From NCBI RefSeq assembly GCF_022711995.1, contig NZ_JALAHI010000084.1, positions 1-64,000 of the forward strand: a DNA stretch of 64,000 bases, written 5' to 3'. A program made the position numbers and the translations under genes. Shown in pieces: positions 24,722 through 33,447 of this stretch. Position 1 is the stretch's first letter. The number at the start of each line of letters is the position of its first letter. The notes beneath the pieces were generated by a model. The model was not told the origin of the DNA and ran no database searches. It was given only the letters and a program-made list of their open reading frames with translations. The stretch comes from Enterococcus sp. (GTDB lineage Bacteria > Bacillota > Bacilli > Lactobacillales > Enterococcaceae).

Positions 24722-26582
24722 ACAAGCAGCAAATCCCCAGCGCACGTTGAAGCGATTGTTGGCGACCATGTTTGGCGATTACAAATTGCAATTGATCATC
24801 GTAGTGGTCATGATTTTGCTCAGTGCGTTTGCCAATGTCCGCGGCTCGCTTTTTTTGCAAGTAGTGATTGATGATCACATCACGCCGCTGTTAGGGAAAC
24901 CAAATCCTAACTTTAGCGGCTTGCTGACAGCCATCATTCAGATGGCCGTCATTTATCTGGTGGGAATCATTGCAGGATTGACCTATAACTTTATGATGGT
25001 CAAAATCAGTGAAGGGACGCAAAAGAAAATTCGAGATCAGATGTTCAAGCATATGCAAAAATTGCCAATTGGTTATTTTGATGGGCACTCTGATGGGGAT
25101 ATGATGAGTCACTTTACAAATGATACGGACACATTGCGTCAGATGATCTCGCAAAGTATCCCCAATCTGATGATGGCTGCCGTGACATTTTGTTCGGTAT
25201 TCATTGCCATGTTTTCCATCAGTATTCCACTGACTTGCTTTGTCCTGTTCTCCGTGATTTTGATGCTAAATGTCATTCGAATCATCTCTCGTAAAAGTGG
25301 CCGCTTCTTCGGCGCTCAACAACGGGATTTGGGGGCAGTCAATGGCTATATTGAAGAAATGATGCATGGACAAAAGGTGGTTAAGATCTTTAATCACGAG
25401 CAGGTGGTCATGAAAGAATTTGATGCGTTAAATGACCAGTTGCAATCCAGTGCGACAAAAGCCAATGTCAATGCCAACACATTGATGCCGATCATGATGA
25501 ACTTACTAAATGTTCAATATGTATTGATTGCCATCATTGGCGGTCTCTTTGCCATCAACGGTGTTTCGGGATTGACTGTCGGAATGATCGCTTCTTTCTT
25601 ACAGCTTAGTCGTTCGCTGAATGGACCAATCAGCCAGATCTCACAACAAATCAACTTTGTGATCATGGCTCTGGCAGGAGCAGAACGTATTTTTCATTTG
25701 TTGGATGAGACCCCAGAGATTGATACAGGGTATGTCACGCTAGTCAATGCGAAATGGGAAGCCGGCCATTTGGTGGAAACAAAAAATCGCACAGGGCTTT
25801 GGGCTTGGAAACATCCTCATGAAGATGGTACGGTCACCTATACGGAATTGACAGGCGATGTCCGTTTTGAAGCAGTTGATTTTGGCTATGCGGATCATCA
25901 AATGGTTTTACACGACATCAATCTTTTTGCCGAACCAGGACAGAAAGTGGCTTTTGTAGGAGCTACCGGAGCGGGTAAAACGACTATCACTAATTTGATC
26001 AATCGGTTTTACAACATTCAAGAAGGAAAGATCCGCTACGATGGGATCAATATCCAAAAAATCCAGCTGGAATCTCTCCGCCGCTCACTAGGGATCGTTT
26101 TACAGGATACACATTTATTTACCGGAACGATTCGCGAAAATATTCGCTTTGGTAAACTGGATGCCAATGATGAAGAAGTTGAGGCAGCAGCAAAATTAGC
26201 AAATGCAGATATGTTTATCAATCATTTACCTGAGAAGTACGATACCGTGATCACGGGAGATGGCGAAGGCCTGTCGCAAGGTCAGCGGCAATTGCTGGCA
26301 ATTGCCAGAGCAGCCATCGCTGATCCGCCAGTCATGATCTTAGATGAAGCCACGTCTAGTATCGATACACGAACAGAGCGGATCGTCCAATCAGGGATGG
26401 ATCGGCTCATGCAAGGACGAACGGTTTTTGTGATTGCTCACCGTCTTTCAACGATTCAGAATTCCGATGTGATCATGGTGATGGATCATGGGAGAATCAT
26501 TGAACGAGGGACTCATGATACGCTATTGGCAGAGAAGGGAACTTATTACCAACTGTATACAGGGAAAATTGAGTTAGACTGA
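24711..26582 (+). CDS. heterodimeric ABC exporter, catalytic subunit
   Basis: Partner subunit of 623 residues with six membrane helices and an ABC domain: Walker A GATGAGKTT, Walker B VMILDEATSSID with the catalytic Glu, switch VIAHRLST. Its signature is LSQGQRQ rather than LSGGQ, so the degenerate site lies at its signature. A segment of about 40 residues (VTLVNAKW through the HPHEDG region) is inserted between the two domains, as in EfrB/EfrD/LmrD relatives. The start is probably GTG 24711, 10 bases after AAAGGA and inside the upstream gene; GTG 24705 is the alternative. Confidence 0.88.
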   Translation: MKNRQAANPQRTLKRLLATMFGDYKLQLIIVVVMILLSAFANVRGSLFLQVVIDDHITPLLGKPNPNFSGLLTAIIQMAVIYLVGIIAGLTYNFMMVKISEGTQKKIRDQMFKHMQKLPIGYFDGHSDGDMMSHFTNDTDTLRQMISQSIPNLMMAAVTFCSVFIAMFSISIPLTCFVLFSVILMLNVIRIISRKSGRFFGAQQRDLGAVNGYIEEMMHGQKVVKIFNHEQVVMKEFDALNDQLQSSATKANVNANTLMPIMMNLLNVQYVLIAIIGGLFAINGVSGLTVGMIASFLQLSRSLNGPISQISQQINFVIMALAGAERIFHLLDETPEIDTGYVTLVNAKWEAGHLVETKNRTGLWAWKHPHEDGTVTYTELTGDVRFEAVDFGYADHQMVLHDINLFAEPGQKVAFVGATGAGKTTITNLINRFYNIQEGKIRYDGINIQKIQLESLRRSLGIVLQDTHLFTGTIRENIRFGKLDANDEEVEAAAKLANADMFINHLPEKYDTVITGDGEGLSQGQRQLLAIARAAIADPPVMILDEATSSIDTRTERIVQSGMDRLMQGRTVFVIAHRLSTIQNSDVIMVMDHGRIIERGTHDTLLAEKGTYYQLYTGKIELD

Positions 26583-26594
26583 TTTTTTCCGAGG

Positions 26595-26630
26595 AAACGA
26601 AGACCAGATTTAACGGTCTTCGTTTTTTTT
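26595..26630 (+). terminator. terminator of the heterodimeric exporter operon
   Basis: 11-bp stem AAACGAAGACC/GGTCTTCGTTT with a 9-base loop and eight T residues. Confidence 0.9.
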
Positions 26631-26698
26631 CTTGCCGCTGTGCTATACTAAAGAAAAAGCCTACTGCTGTTAGGTTCTAGAGGATGGGAGGAAACAGC

Positions 26699-27193
26699 AT
26701 GCACTTAACGGTTTCAAAGATCCAACTGAAGGAAGAAATGTATGAGTTAGGCTATACGGATAAAGGTGTGGCTTATTTTGGTCGTTTAACAGAACATGCG
26801 GAGCTAGCACTTTTTTTTCCATTTGCAGAGATTCGCGAATCATCTCAGACTCCAGAGATTTATGCGCAGCCATTGACCGCCTATTTCAACGGGGAGCCAG
26901 TCGCGTTTTCGTTTCCTTTTGATTTTATCGGTACCCCATTCCAGCAAACGGTGTGGCAGGCTTTAACGGAGGTCCCTTATGGAACGACTGTCAGTTATAG
27001 TGAATTAGCTGCGAGAGTCCAACGACCGACTGCTGTTCGAGCGGTTGCCAATGCCGTTGGCCGCAACCCGATGATGATCATTGTTCCTTGTCATCGTGTC
27101 TTGGGAAAAAATGGTCGTTTGACGGGGTATCGGGGAGGATTAGCTGTCAAACGACAATTATTACAATTGGAAGGGATTCCTTTCAAAGAATAA
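26699..27193 (+). CDS. ogt: methylated-DNA-protein cysteine methyltransferase
   Basis: Suicide repair protein that removes O6-alkyl groups from guanine. The 164-residue sequence has the active-site motif IVPCHRVLG (Cys about 130) and the helix-turn-helix region VPYGTTVSYSELA with the following AVANAVGRNP. Start ATG 26699 follows GGAGG. It stands alone, with no recognisable ada gene nearby. Confidence 0.95.
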   Translation: MHLTVSKIQLKEEMYELGYTDKGVAYFGRLTEHAELALFFPFAEIRESSQTPEIYAQPLTAYFNGEPVAFSFPFDFIGTPFQQTVWQALTEVPYGTTVSYSELAARVQRPTAVRAVANAVGRNPMMIIVPCHRVLGKNGRLTGYRGGLAVKRQLLQLEGIPFKE

Positions 27194-27354
27194 ATCCATT
27201 CTTTCTGGTGAGAAATCTGTAGCCATCTTTTTTGAATATAGGCGAATTTATGAGGCTATCGGTTTAAAAGTAAAAAATACTAAAAAGACGTTTCTTTTTG
27301 AGCTACCTTTGATATAATGGAATTGTTTCCGGTTACAAAAAAGGAGTGGAGAAA

Positions 27355-28848
27355 ATGGAGCGAATGAAGTTGCAAAATGGTTCAGATATCCGGGGTGTTG
27401 CCCTTTCGACAGCAGAATTTACAGCAGAGTTAACAGAAGATGCAGTGAGAGAAATTGCTTCAGGGTTGCGGACGTGGTTGCTGCAGCACTATGCGGCACC
27501 GTTAAAAGTTGCTGTTGGTCGAGATAGTCGTTTGAGTGGTGAAGCACTGCAACAGGCGCTGATGACGCAATTGCAAGCAGAAGGCGTCACGGTTATCGAT
27601 TGTGGTCTGGCTACGACACCGGCATTATTTATGAGTACCCAGTTTGCTGATTTTGATTGTGATGCCGGAGTGATGTTAACAGCGAGCCATTTGCCTTATT
27701 ACTTTAACGGAATCAAAATTTTCAGCAAAGCAGGCGGAGCAGAAAAAGAAGATATCACCTTTATCTTGAGTCATCCTGAAGCGCATCTGGCAGATCAGCC
27801 CGGGACGTACCAACAGCGAGATTTGCTGACCCCCTATGCAGAAGACATGGTCGTAAAAATCCGTCGTGGGATGCAGACGGAAGAAGAGCAGCCATTGGCT
27901 GGCATGAAGATCATTGTGGATGCTGGAAATGGCGCAGGCGGTTTTTTTGCAGATAAAGTATTGCGACCGCTTGGAGCAGATACGAATGGCTCGCAGTTTC
28001 TGGAACCAGATGGTCACTTTCCAAACCACATTCCTAATCCGGATAATAAAGAGGCCATGGCAAGTATTACGGAAGCCGTTTTACGCGAGCAAGCAGATTT
28101 GGGCATTATTTTTGATACGGATGTTGACCGATCTGCTGTTGTGACTAAAAGCGGTCAGCCGTTAAATCGCAACAATATGATTGCTGTTCTCAGTAAGATC
28201 ATCCTTTCAGAGCATCCTGAAACGAGTATTGTGACAAATTCACCGACCTCCAATCATTTAAAGACATTTATTGAATCGTTGGGTGGTCATCAAGTACGTT
28301 ATATTTCAGGGTATCGCAATGTGATCAACAAAGCGATCGCCCTTAATGAAGCTGGGATCGATGCTCAGCTAGCGATTGAAACTAGTGGTCATGCGGCATT
28401 TAAAGAGAATTATTTTTTAGATGATGGCGCCTATGTGATTGCGAAAATCTTAATGTTGTTACCTGCACTTCGCAGGCAAAACATCAGTTTAGAAGACTTG
28501 ATCGCTACCTTGAAACAGCCAGCTGAAACGCAAGAGTTGCGTTTTAAAATTCACGCTTCGGATTATCGAAGTACTGGGGAGCAGGTCATCGCGTCGCTGG
28601 CGCAAGAACTTCCAGCTGGTTGGCAGATTGACCATGAAAATGAAGAAGGTGTCCGGATACAGTTTTCGGCCCCTTACGGAGAAGGGTGGTTTTTACTGCG
28701 TCTGAGTTTGCATGAACCATTGTTGGTCTTGCAGATCGAAAATGATGAGGCAGGCCATTTGCCAGCGATCGTCAGCAAGATCAGTGACTTCTTATTACCT
28801 TTTGAAGCAATTGATCAATCAGCAATCAAACAGTTTTTTAAAAAATAA
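27355..28848 (+). CDS. phosphohexomutase (phosphomannomutase/phosphoglucomutase family)
   Basis: Alpha-D-phosphohexomutase of 497 residues. The phosphoserine loop is TASHLPYYFNG, with Leu replacing the usual Asn of TASHNP. The metal-binding loop is FDTDVDRSAV, the sugar-binding loop ETSGHAAF, and the N-terminal GSDIRG is intact. This variant is the branch shared with certain plant and bacterial proteins of uncertain substrate. Start 27355 follows AAGGAG at 8 bases; a GTG nine bases upstream overlaps the site. TATAAT lies at 27313-27318. It probably interconverts hexose 1- and 6-phosphates; which sugar is not clear. Confidence 0.85.
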   Translation: MERMKLQNGSDIRGVALSTAEFTAELTEDAVREIASGLRTWLLQHYAAPLKVAVGRDSRLSGEALQQALMTQLQAEGVTVIDCGLATTPALFMSTQFADFDCDAGVMLTASHLPYYFNGIKIFSKAGGAEKEDITFILSHPEAHLADQPGTYQQRDLLTPYAEDMVVKIRRGMQTEEEQPLAGMKIIVDAGNGAGGFFADKVLRPLGADTNGSQFLEPDGHFPNHIPNPDNKEAMASITEAVLREQADLGIIFDTDVDRSAVVTKSGQPLNRNNMIAVLSKIILSEHPETSIVTNSPTSNHLKTFIESLGGHQVRYISGYRNVINKAIALNEAGIDAQLAIETSGHAAFKENYFLDDGAYVIAKILMLLPALRRQNISLEDLIATLKQPAETQELRFKIHASDYRSTGEQVIASLAQELPAGWQIDHENEEGVRIQFSAPYGEGWFLLRLSLHEPLLVLQIENDEAGHLPAIVSKISDFLLPFEAIDQSAIKQFFKK

Positions 28849-28869
28849 TGAATAGAGAATGAAGGGTTA

Positions 28870-29076
28870 ATGTTGGTATTTATTATGTTAGTGATCATGG
28901 TGGTCACTTATGGTGTGAATCTTTTTCTGATAGCATACATGAAAAAACGGCCGCACATCGATGTAGTTGAACGGTTGTCTATGTTACTGGGTGTCAATAT
29001 GAGTGTCTTGTTTGTAGATGGGATCCTTTTATTTGTAGGAAAATTGTTATTGGAAGCTGCAACGATAATTGAATAG
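28870..29076 (+). CDS. small membrane protein (68 aa)
   Basis: Unknown family. It has two hydrophobic segments (about 1-22 and 42-65) around a basic turn KKRPHIDVVERL, so it is likely an inner-membrane hairpin. GAAGGG lies 3-8 bases ahead of the ATG. It follows the phosphohexomutase gene by 21 bases and shares its terminator, so the two form an operon. Confidence 0.65.
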   Translation: MLVFIMLVIMVVTYGVNLFLIAYMKKRPHIDVVERLSMLLGVNMSVLFVDGILLFVGKLLLEAATIIE

Positions 29077-29083
29077 GCAAAAG

Positions 29084-29139
29084 ACTCTTGAAAGGTCAGA
29101 TGAAAGAAAGATTGATCTGACTGATTCGAGAGTTTTTTT
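29084..29139 (+). terminator. terminator after the small membrane protein
   Basis: Imperfect long stem ACTCTTGAA-GGTCAGAT/ATCTGAC-ATTCGAGAGT followed by seven T residues. Confidence 0.85.
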
Positions 29140-29223
29140 GCTTTTTATAAAGCTGTGATTATCATTCGCTTTCGATTTAGATATTTGTTAAAGTAAAGAA
29201 AAGAAATGGAGGGAAACATTCCG

Positions 29224-29898
29224 ATGGCAAAAATCATGGTAGTAGAAGATGAAGCAGTTATTCGCCAACTGATCATCGAAGAACTTGAAAAATGGCAATT
29301 TGAAACATTTGGGACAACGGATTTTCACCAAGTTTTTGACGACTTTGAAGAGCAAGCCCCCCAACTGGTTTTAATGGATATCAATTTGCCGGTCTTTGAC
29401 GGCTATTACTGGTGTCAGAAAATCAGAGAGACATCCAAAGTGCCGATTATTTTTATTTCAAGCCGCAATACGAACATGGATATGATTATGGCAATGAACA
29501 TGGGGGCAGATGATTTCGTGACGAAGCCATTTGAGATCGATGTCTTGATTGCAAAAATCAATGCACTGCTGCGCCGTTCGTACAATTATGTTGAAAGTAG
29601 CAGTGAAACGCTGGTTCACAATGGACTGACATTGAATATTGATAACAGTAGCATGCAGATCAATGACGAAGTGATCGATTTAAGCAAAAATGAGTACCGA
29701 TTGCTGTATATCTTGATGAAAAATCATGGAAAGATTCTTAGTCGGGAAAAATTGCTGCGGGCCCTCTGGGACGATGAGCGCTTTGTTGATGACAATACAT
29801 TGACGGTCAATATCAATCGCTTGCGTCGAAAAATCGAACAAGCAGGGATGATGAATTACATTGAAACTAAAGTAGGGCAAGGGTATATCGTACCATGA
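29224..29898 (+). CDS. OmpR-family response regulator, BceR-like
   Basis: DNA-binding response regulator of 224 residues: receiver domain with acidic pair VVEDE, phosphorylation site LVLMDINLP (Asp about 51), switch SSRNT and Lys in FVTKPFE, then a winged-helix output domain ending ETKVGQGYIVP. Start 29224 follows GGAGGG. The stop overlaps the kinase start by four bases. The kinase type marks it as BceR-like. No BceAB transporter is next to it, which resembles the unlinked SapRS pair of E. faecalis. Confidence 0.9.
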   Translation: MAKIMVVEDEAVIRQLIIEELEKWQFETFGTTDFHQVFDDFEEQAPQLVLMDINLPVFDGYYWCQKIRETSKVPIIFISSRNTNMDMIMAMNMGADDFVTKPFEIDVLIAKINALLRRSYNYVESSSETLVHNGLTLNIDNSSMQINDEVIDLSKNEYRLLYILMKNHGKILSREKLLRALWDDERFVDDNTLTVNINRLRRKIEQAGMMNYIETKVGQGYIVP

Positions 29899-30932
29899 AA
29901 AAGCCATTGTCATTTTTTGATTTTTTAAAAGATCGCTGGTTGTTTCTGATTGGCTGGGCAGTATTTTTCATACTGATGGTGCTAGTGATGTGGCTGACAC
30001 CTAACTTTCCCATCGACTGGGGAACTGTCGGTTACTTGCTTTTGCTGGAATTGGTCGTTTTATTGGTGTTTCTAGGTATTTCCTATATCATCAAGCGCCG
30101 CTTTTGGCAAAAACTGATATTCCATGAATCAGACAGTCTTTTGCAAAACTACATTCAAGGGGCGCGCTCATCTGAGGAAGAATTGGTTCAACGGTATATC
30201 AATCAGATGTTGCGTGAACACCAAGACTTGATGCAACAAGTGGTCAGCAACCAAGAAGAACAAAAAGAGTACATTGATTCTTGGGTCCACGAGATCAAGG
30301 TGCCTTTGGCGGCCACTCGTCTTTTATTAAATTCGATCGAATTTGATATTCCTGATGAAAAGTTTATTTTACTGGAAAACGAAATCAATCGGATCAATGA
30401 GTATGTAGAACAAGTACTGTATGTGGCTCGTTTGGATAGTTTTTCGAAAGATTATCTGGTCCAAGAAGTGTCATTGAAAGCCACGATTCAGCCAGTTATA
30501 CGCAGTCAAGCCAATGTGTTTATTCAAAAAAATATTCGTTATGCGATCGAAGGAGAAGACCAACAAGTATTGACCGATGGCAAATGGTTAAGTTTTATTT
30601 TTCGCCAAATTCTTAGTAATGCGTTGAAGTATACCCCACAAAATGGTCAGATTCTCATCCATATTCAAAGGGATGGACAGGGAACACGTCTGATGGTGGA
30701 GGATTCCGGTATCGGCATTCCCCCAGAAGATTTGCGCAGAGTCTTTGACAAAGGATTTACTGGTGAAAATGGTCGCAAGACCGATATGCATTCAACAGGT
30801 CTAGGTCTTTATTTGGCTAAAAATCTAGCCAAAGAGTTAGGAATTGAGCTAACGATCTCTTCGGTGGTGAAAAAAGGAACGATCGTCACCCTTTACTTCC
30901 CTCTGCTAAGCTACTATCAAGAAACTCGCTAA
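29895..30932 (+). CDS. intramembrane-sensing histidine kinase, BceS-like
   Basis: 345 residues. Two closely spaced membrane helices (about 14-34 and 43-64) leave almost no outside loop, the hallmark of BceS-type kinases that sense through a partner ABC transporter. The phosphoacceptor box is DSWVHEIKVPLAA (His about 131), followed by the N box LSNALKYTP, G1 VEDSGIGIP and G2 STGLGLYL. All ATP-binding motifs are intact. Known members respond to cell-wall-active peptides such as bacitracin; the ligand here is inference. Confidence 0.9.
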   Translation: MKKPLSFFDFLKDRWLFLIGWAVFFILMVLVMWLTPNFPIDWGTVGYLLLLELVVLLVFLGISYIIKRRFWQKLIFHESDSLLQNYIQGARSSEEELVQRYINQMLREHQDLMQQVVSNQEEQKEYIDSWVHEIKVPLAATRLLLNSIEFDIPDEKFILLENEINRINEYVEQVLYVARLDSFSKDYLVQEVSLKATIQPVIRSQANVFIQKNIRYAIEGEDQQVLTDGKWLSFIFRQILSNALKYTPQNGQILIHIQRDGQGTRLMVEDSGIGIPPEDLRRVFDKGFTGENGRKTDMHSTGLGLYLAKNLAKELGIELTISSVVKKGTIVTLYFPLLSYYQETR

Positions 30933-30939
30933 GTGTCAG

Positions 30940-30960
30940 AAAATCGTTAAATGATTTTTT
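30940..30960 (+). terminator. weak terminator-like hairpin after the kinase
   Basis: AAAATC/GATTTT hairpin merging into a T run of six. Short and AT-rich. Confidence 0.4.
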
Positions 30961-30987
30961 AAGGAAAAATTCGATTTTATTCTTTTT

Positions 30988-31016
30988 TTGCAACCTTTTT
31001 ACTGATACACTATCAT
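30988..31016 (+). promoter_or_regulatory. promoter of the GlcU-type transporter
   Basis: TTGCAA (30988-30993), 17-bp spacer, TATCAT (31011-31016). An inverted repeat ATACAC/GTGTAT brackets the -10 region and could be an operator. Confidence 0.6.
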
Positions 31017-31050
31017 TTGTGTATAAATTGAGCAGATAAGGATGGATGGA

Positions 31051-31917
31051 ATGAGTATAATTATTGCTTTGATCCCGATGTTTACTTGGGGAAGTATCGG
31101 ATTAGTCAGCGGGAAAATGAAGGGGGATGCGAACCAGCAGACACTGGGAATGACACTAGGTGCGTTTGTCTTTTCAGTGGTGGTCTTCCTTGTGACAAAA
31201 CCGGCAATCGATGGCTGGATCTTGTTGATTGGGCTGTTAGCAGGAATTTGTTGGGCCGTAGGGCAAAACGGTCAATTTCATGGTATGCAATATATGGGTG
31301 TTTCGGTAGGATTACCCATGTCAACTGGGATGCAGTTGATTTTAAGTACGATCATCGGCGCTTTATTTTTCGGAGAATGGACGCAAGTGAGAGATTATGT
31401 TTTGGGGATCGCTTCATTGATCTTGCTGATTTCAGGAGCATACTTGACGGCCCGCAAAGATAGCAACAAAGCTCCAGAGACCGAAAATAAGATGTTGGAT
31501 TTTACAAAAGGATTTCGGGCATTGATTTATTCAACGATCGGCTTTGGTGCCTATATGGTCATTATTACTTGGGCAGGGATCGATCCCATTGCTTTTGTAC
31601 TGCCTCAAAGTGCTGGGATGCTTCTAGGAGCGAGCTTTTTTGCTTTTGGTAAAACAAAGCTAGATGCAAGCGTTTTGAAAAATACCGTTTCAGGATTACT
31701 GTGGGAAACGGGAAATATCAGTATGCTGTTGACGGTACAACAGATTGGTTTAGCAGTCGGCTTTTCACTTTCGCAAATGGGGATCATCATCTCGACACTC
31801 GGCGGAATCTTTTTACTAGGTGAGAAGAAAACTAAAAAAGAATTCAGATATGTGGTTTTTGGTTGCTTGTTTGTTATTTTTGGTGGTATCCTTCTAGGGT
31901 ATATGAAAGCTACATAA
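31051..31917 (+). CDS. GlcU/RbsU-family sugar uptake protein
   Basis: Drug/metabolite-superfamily carrier of 288 residues with ten predicted membrane helices. It fits the Firmicute GlcU (glucose) / RbsU (ribose) family, including MFTWGSIGL at the N-terminus and GQFHGMQYMGVSVGLPMSTG in the first half. It should be a proton-linked, PTS-independent sugar importer; glucose is the likelier substrate, but the sequence alone does not decide. Start 31051 has AAGGA at 8 bases; ATG 31042 is an alternative. Confidence 0.85.
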   Translation: MSIIIALIPMFTWGSIGLVSGKMKGDANQQTLGMTLGAFVFSVVVFLVTKPAIDGWILLIGLLAGICWAVGQNGQFHGMQYMGVSVGLPMSTGMQLILSTIIGALFFGEWTQVRDYVLGIASLILLISGAYLTARKDSNKAPETENKMLDFTKGFRALIYSTIGFGAYMVIITWAGIDPIAFVLPQSAGMLLGASFFAFGKTKLDASVLKNTVSGLLWETGNISMLLTVQQIGLAVGFSLSQMGIIISTLGGIFLLGEKKTKKEFRYVVFGCLFVIFGGILLGYMKAT

Positions 31918-31949
31918 TTAGCAAAAAGTAGTGAAATTTAGGAGGAACT

Positions 31950-33335
31950 ATGGATTTATTTCGTAAAAAAACAATTGAAGCCAATCCAGTAAGCCATTTG
32001 AACAAAGATCTGAAGTTAAAAGATTTAATCATGTTGGGGATCGGAGCCATCATCGGCACAGGGATTTTTGTTGTGACCGGTACTGCTTCTGCAGTATATG
32101 CTGGACCAGCGCTGATCCTATCGTTTGTCCTGGCAGCCTTCGTCGTTATCTTATCCGGTCTCTCTTTTGCGGAATTTGCTTCTCGCATTCCCGTATTAGG
32201 CGGCGCCTATTCCTATATCTATGTCGTATTTGGCGAGTTTATAGCATGGTTGGCTGGTTGGTTTTTACTGTGCGAATTTATGCTGGCTGTTGCCTCGGTA
32301 GCTTCCGGTTGGTCCGGATATGTCCAGGGTTTTTTGACAAGTATCGGTGTGCAGTTACCCAAAGCGCTGACGGCTGGTTATAATCCTAGTCAAGGAACTT
32401 ATATTGATTTGATCGCAGGACTCGTAATCATTTTCGTGACGATTTGGGTAAGTCAAGAAGCCAAAAAAGCTTTGCGCTTAAACAATGCCATGGTTTGGGT
32501 CAAGTTTGGGATCATTGCACTTTTTATCTTTTTTGGTGTATTTTTTGTGAAGCCAAGCAACTGGCAGCCTTTTATGCCTTTTGGGTTTTCAGGGGTCTTT
32601 AATGGTACGGCACTGGTCTTCTTTGCCTTTTTAGGGTTTGACGCGGTGGCGATGGCGGCAGAAGAAGTAGAAAATCCGCAAAAAGATGTACCACGAGGCA
32701 TTATCGGATCCATTGCGATTGCCACCTTGTTATACATCGTGGTCACGCTGATTTTGACTGGCATTGTTCCCTTTACCGCATTGGATGTCAGTGATCCTGT
32801 AGCTTTTGCTATGCGTTATATTGGTCATGGGGTGATTGGCTCCGTGATTTCCGTAGGAGCGATCCTAACTTTGCTGACAGTGACGATCTCTATGATGTAT
32901 TCGTTGGCGCGTCTGCTTTATGCAATCAGCAAGGATGGCTTATTACCAAAAGCCCTTCAGGAAATCGATCTGAAACAAAAGACACCTAAGAAAGCGACCT
33001 ATATAGCGGGCATCGTGGCCTTCTTTTTTGCCGCAGCTTTTCCACTGAATATTTTAGCAGAATTAACAAATATCGTGGCGTTGTCTTACTTGATCTTAAT
33101 GTCATTAGGCATTATCAAATTACGTAAGATGATGGGCATGCCCCAAAAAGGGGAATTCAAGGTACCCCTTGTCCCTTTGTTGCCACTGCTATCTGTCGCT
33201 AGTTGCTTATTCTTGATGACGCGGTTGCAGAAAGCAACTTGGATCGTTTTTGGAATTACGATTGTTATCGGATTACTGATTTACTTTATCTATGGGTACC
33301 GTAACAGTGCCTTAAATGAAAAACAGGAGGGTTAG
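31950..33335 (+). CDS. APC-family amino acid permease
   Basis: Twelve-helix amino acid transporter of 461 residues. The helix-1 motif GIGAIIGTGIFVVTG and the helix-6 segment FFAFLGFDAVAMAAEEVENP place it in the cationic amino acid transporter (CAT/YfnA) group of the APC superfamily. Start ATG 31950 follows AGGAGG. It is 32 bases after the sugar transporter with no terminator in between. Substrate not determined from sequence. Confidence 0.9.
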   Translation: MDLFRKKTIEANPVSHLNKDLKLKDLIMLGIGAIIGTGIFVVTGTASAVYAGPALILSFVLAAFVVILSGLSFAEFASRIPVLGGAYSYIYVVFGEFIAWLAGWFLLCEFMLAVASVASGWSGYVQGFLTSIGVQLPKALTAGYNPSQGTYIDLIAGLVIIFVTIWVSQEAKKALRLNNAMVWVKFGIIALFIFFGVFFVKPSNWQPFMPFGFSGVFNGTALVFFAFLGFDAVAMAAEEVENPQKDVPRGIIGSIAIATLLYIVVTLILTGIVPFTALDVSDPVAFAMRYIGHGVIGSVISVGAILTLLTVTISMMYSLARLLYAISKDGLLPKALQEIDLKQKTPKKATYIAGIVAFFFAAAFPLNILAELTNIVALSYLILMSLGIIKLRKMMGMPQKGEFKVPLVPLLPLLSVASCLFLMTRLQKATWIVFGITIVIGLLIYFIYGYRNSALNEKQEG

Positions 33336-33357
33336 CATTTGCTAGCGCTCTTTTTTT
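33327..33357 (+). terminator. terminator overlapping the APC permease stop codon
   Basis: 10-bp stem with one mismatch, GAGGGTTAGC/GCTAGCGCTC, loop ATTT, then seven T residues. Confidence 0.75.
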
Positions 33358-33385
33358 ATGATTTGCTTCAGGAAAAACAGCAAGA

Positions 33386-33422
33386 CAAAAAACTACCACT
33401 GGGAAGTTTTCCCAATGGTAGT
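33386..33422 (-). terminator. terminator of telA
   Basis: Minus-strand stem ACTACCATTGGGAA/TTCCCAGTGGTAGT followed by a six-T run, 25 bases after the telA stop codon. Confidence 0.85.
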
Positions 33423-33447
33423 CTAACAATACGTCAGTCGTCTAAAA

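Noticed and set aside
31086..31463. 125-codon plus-strand ORF inside the GlcU-type gene
   Set aside because: Alternative frame of a clear ten-helix transporter gene; composition rich in Arg and Trp as expected of a shadow frame.
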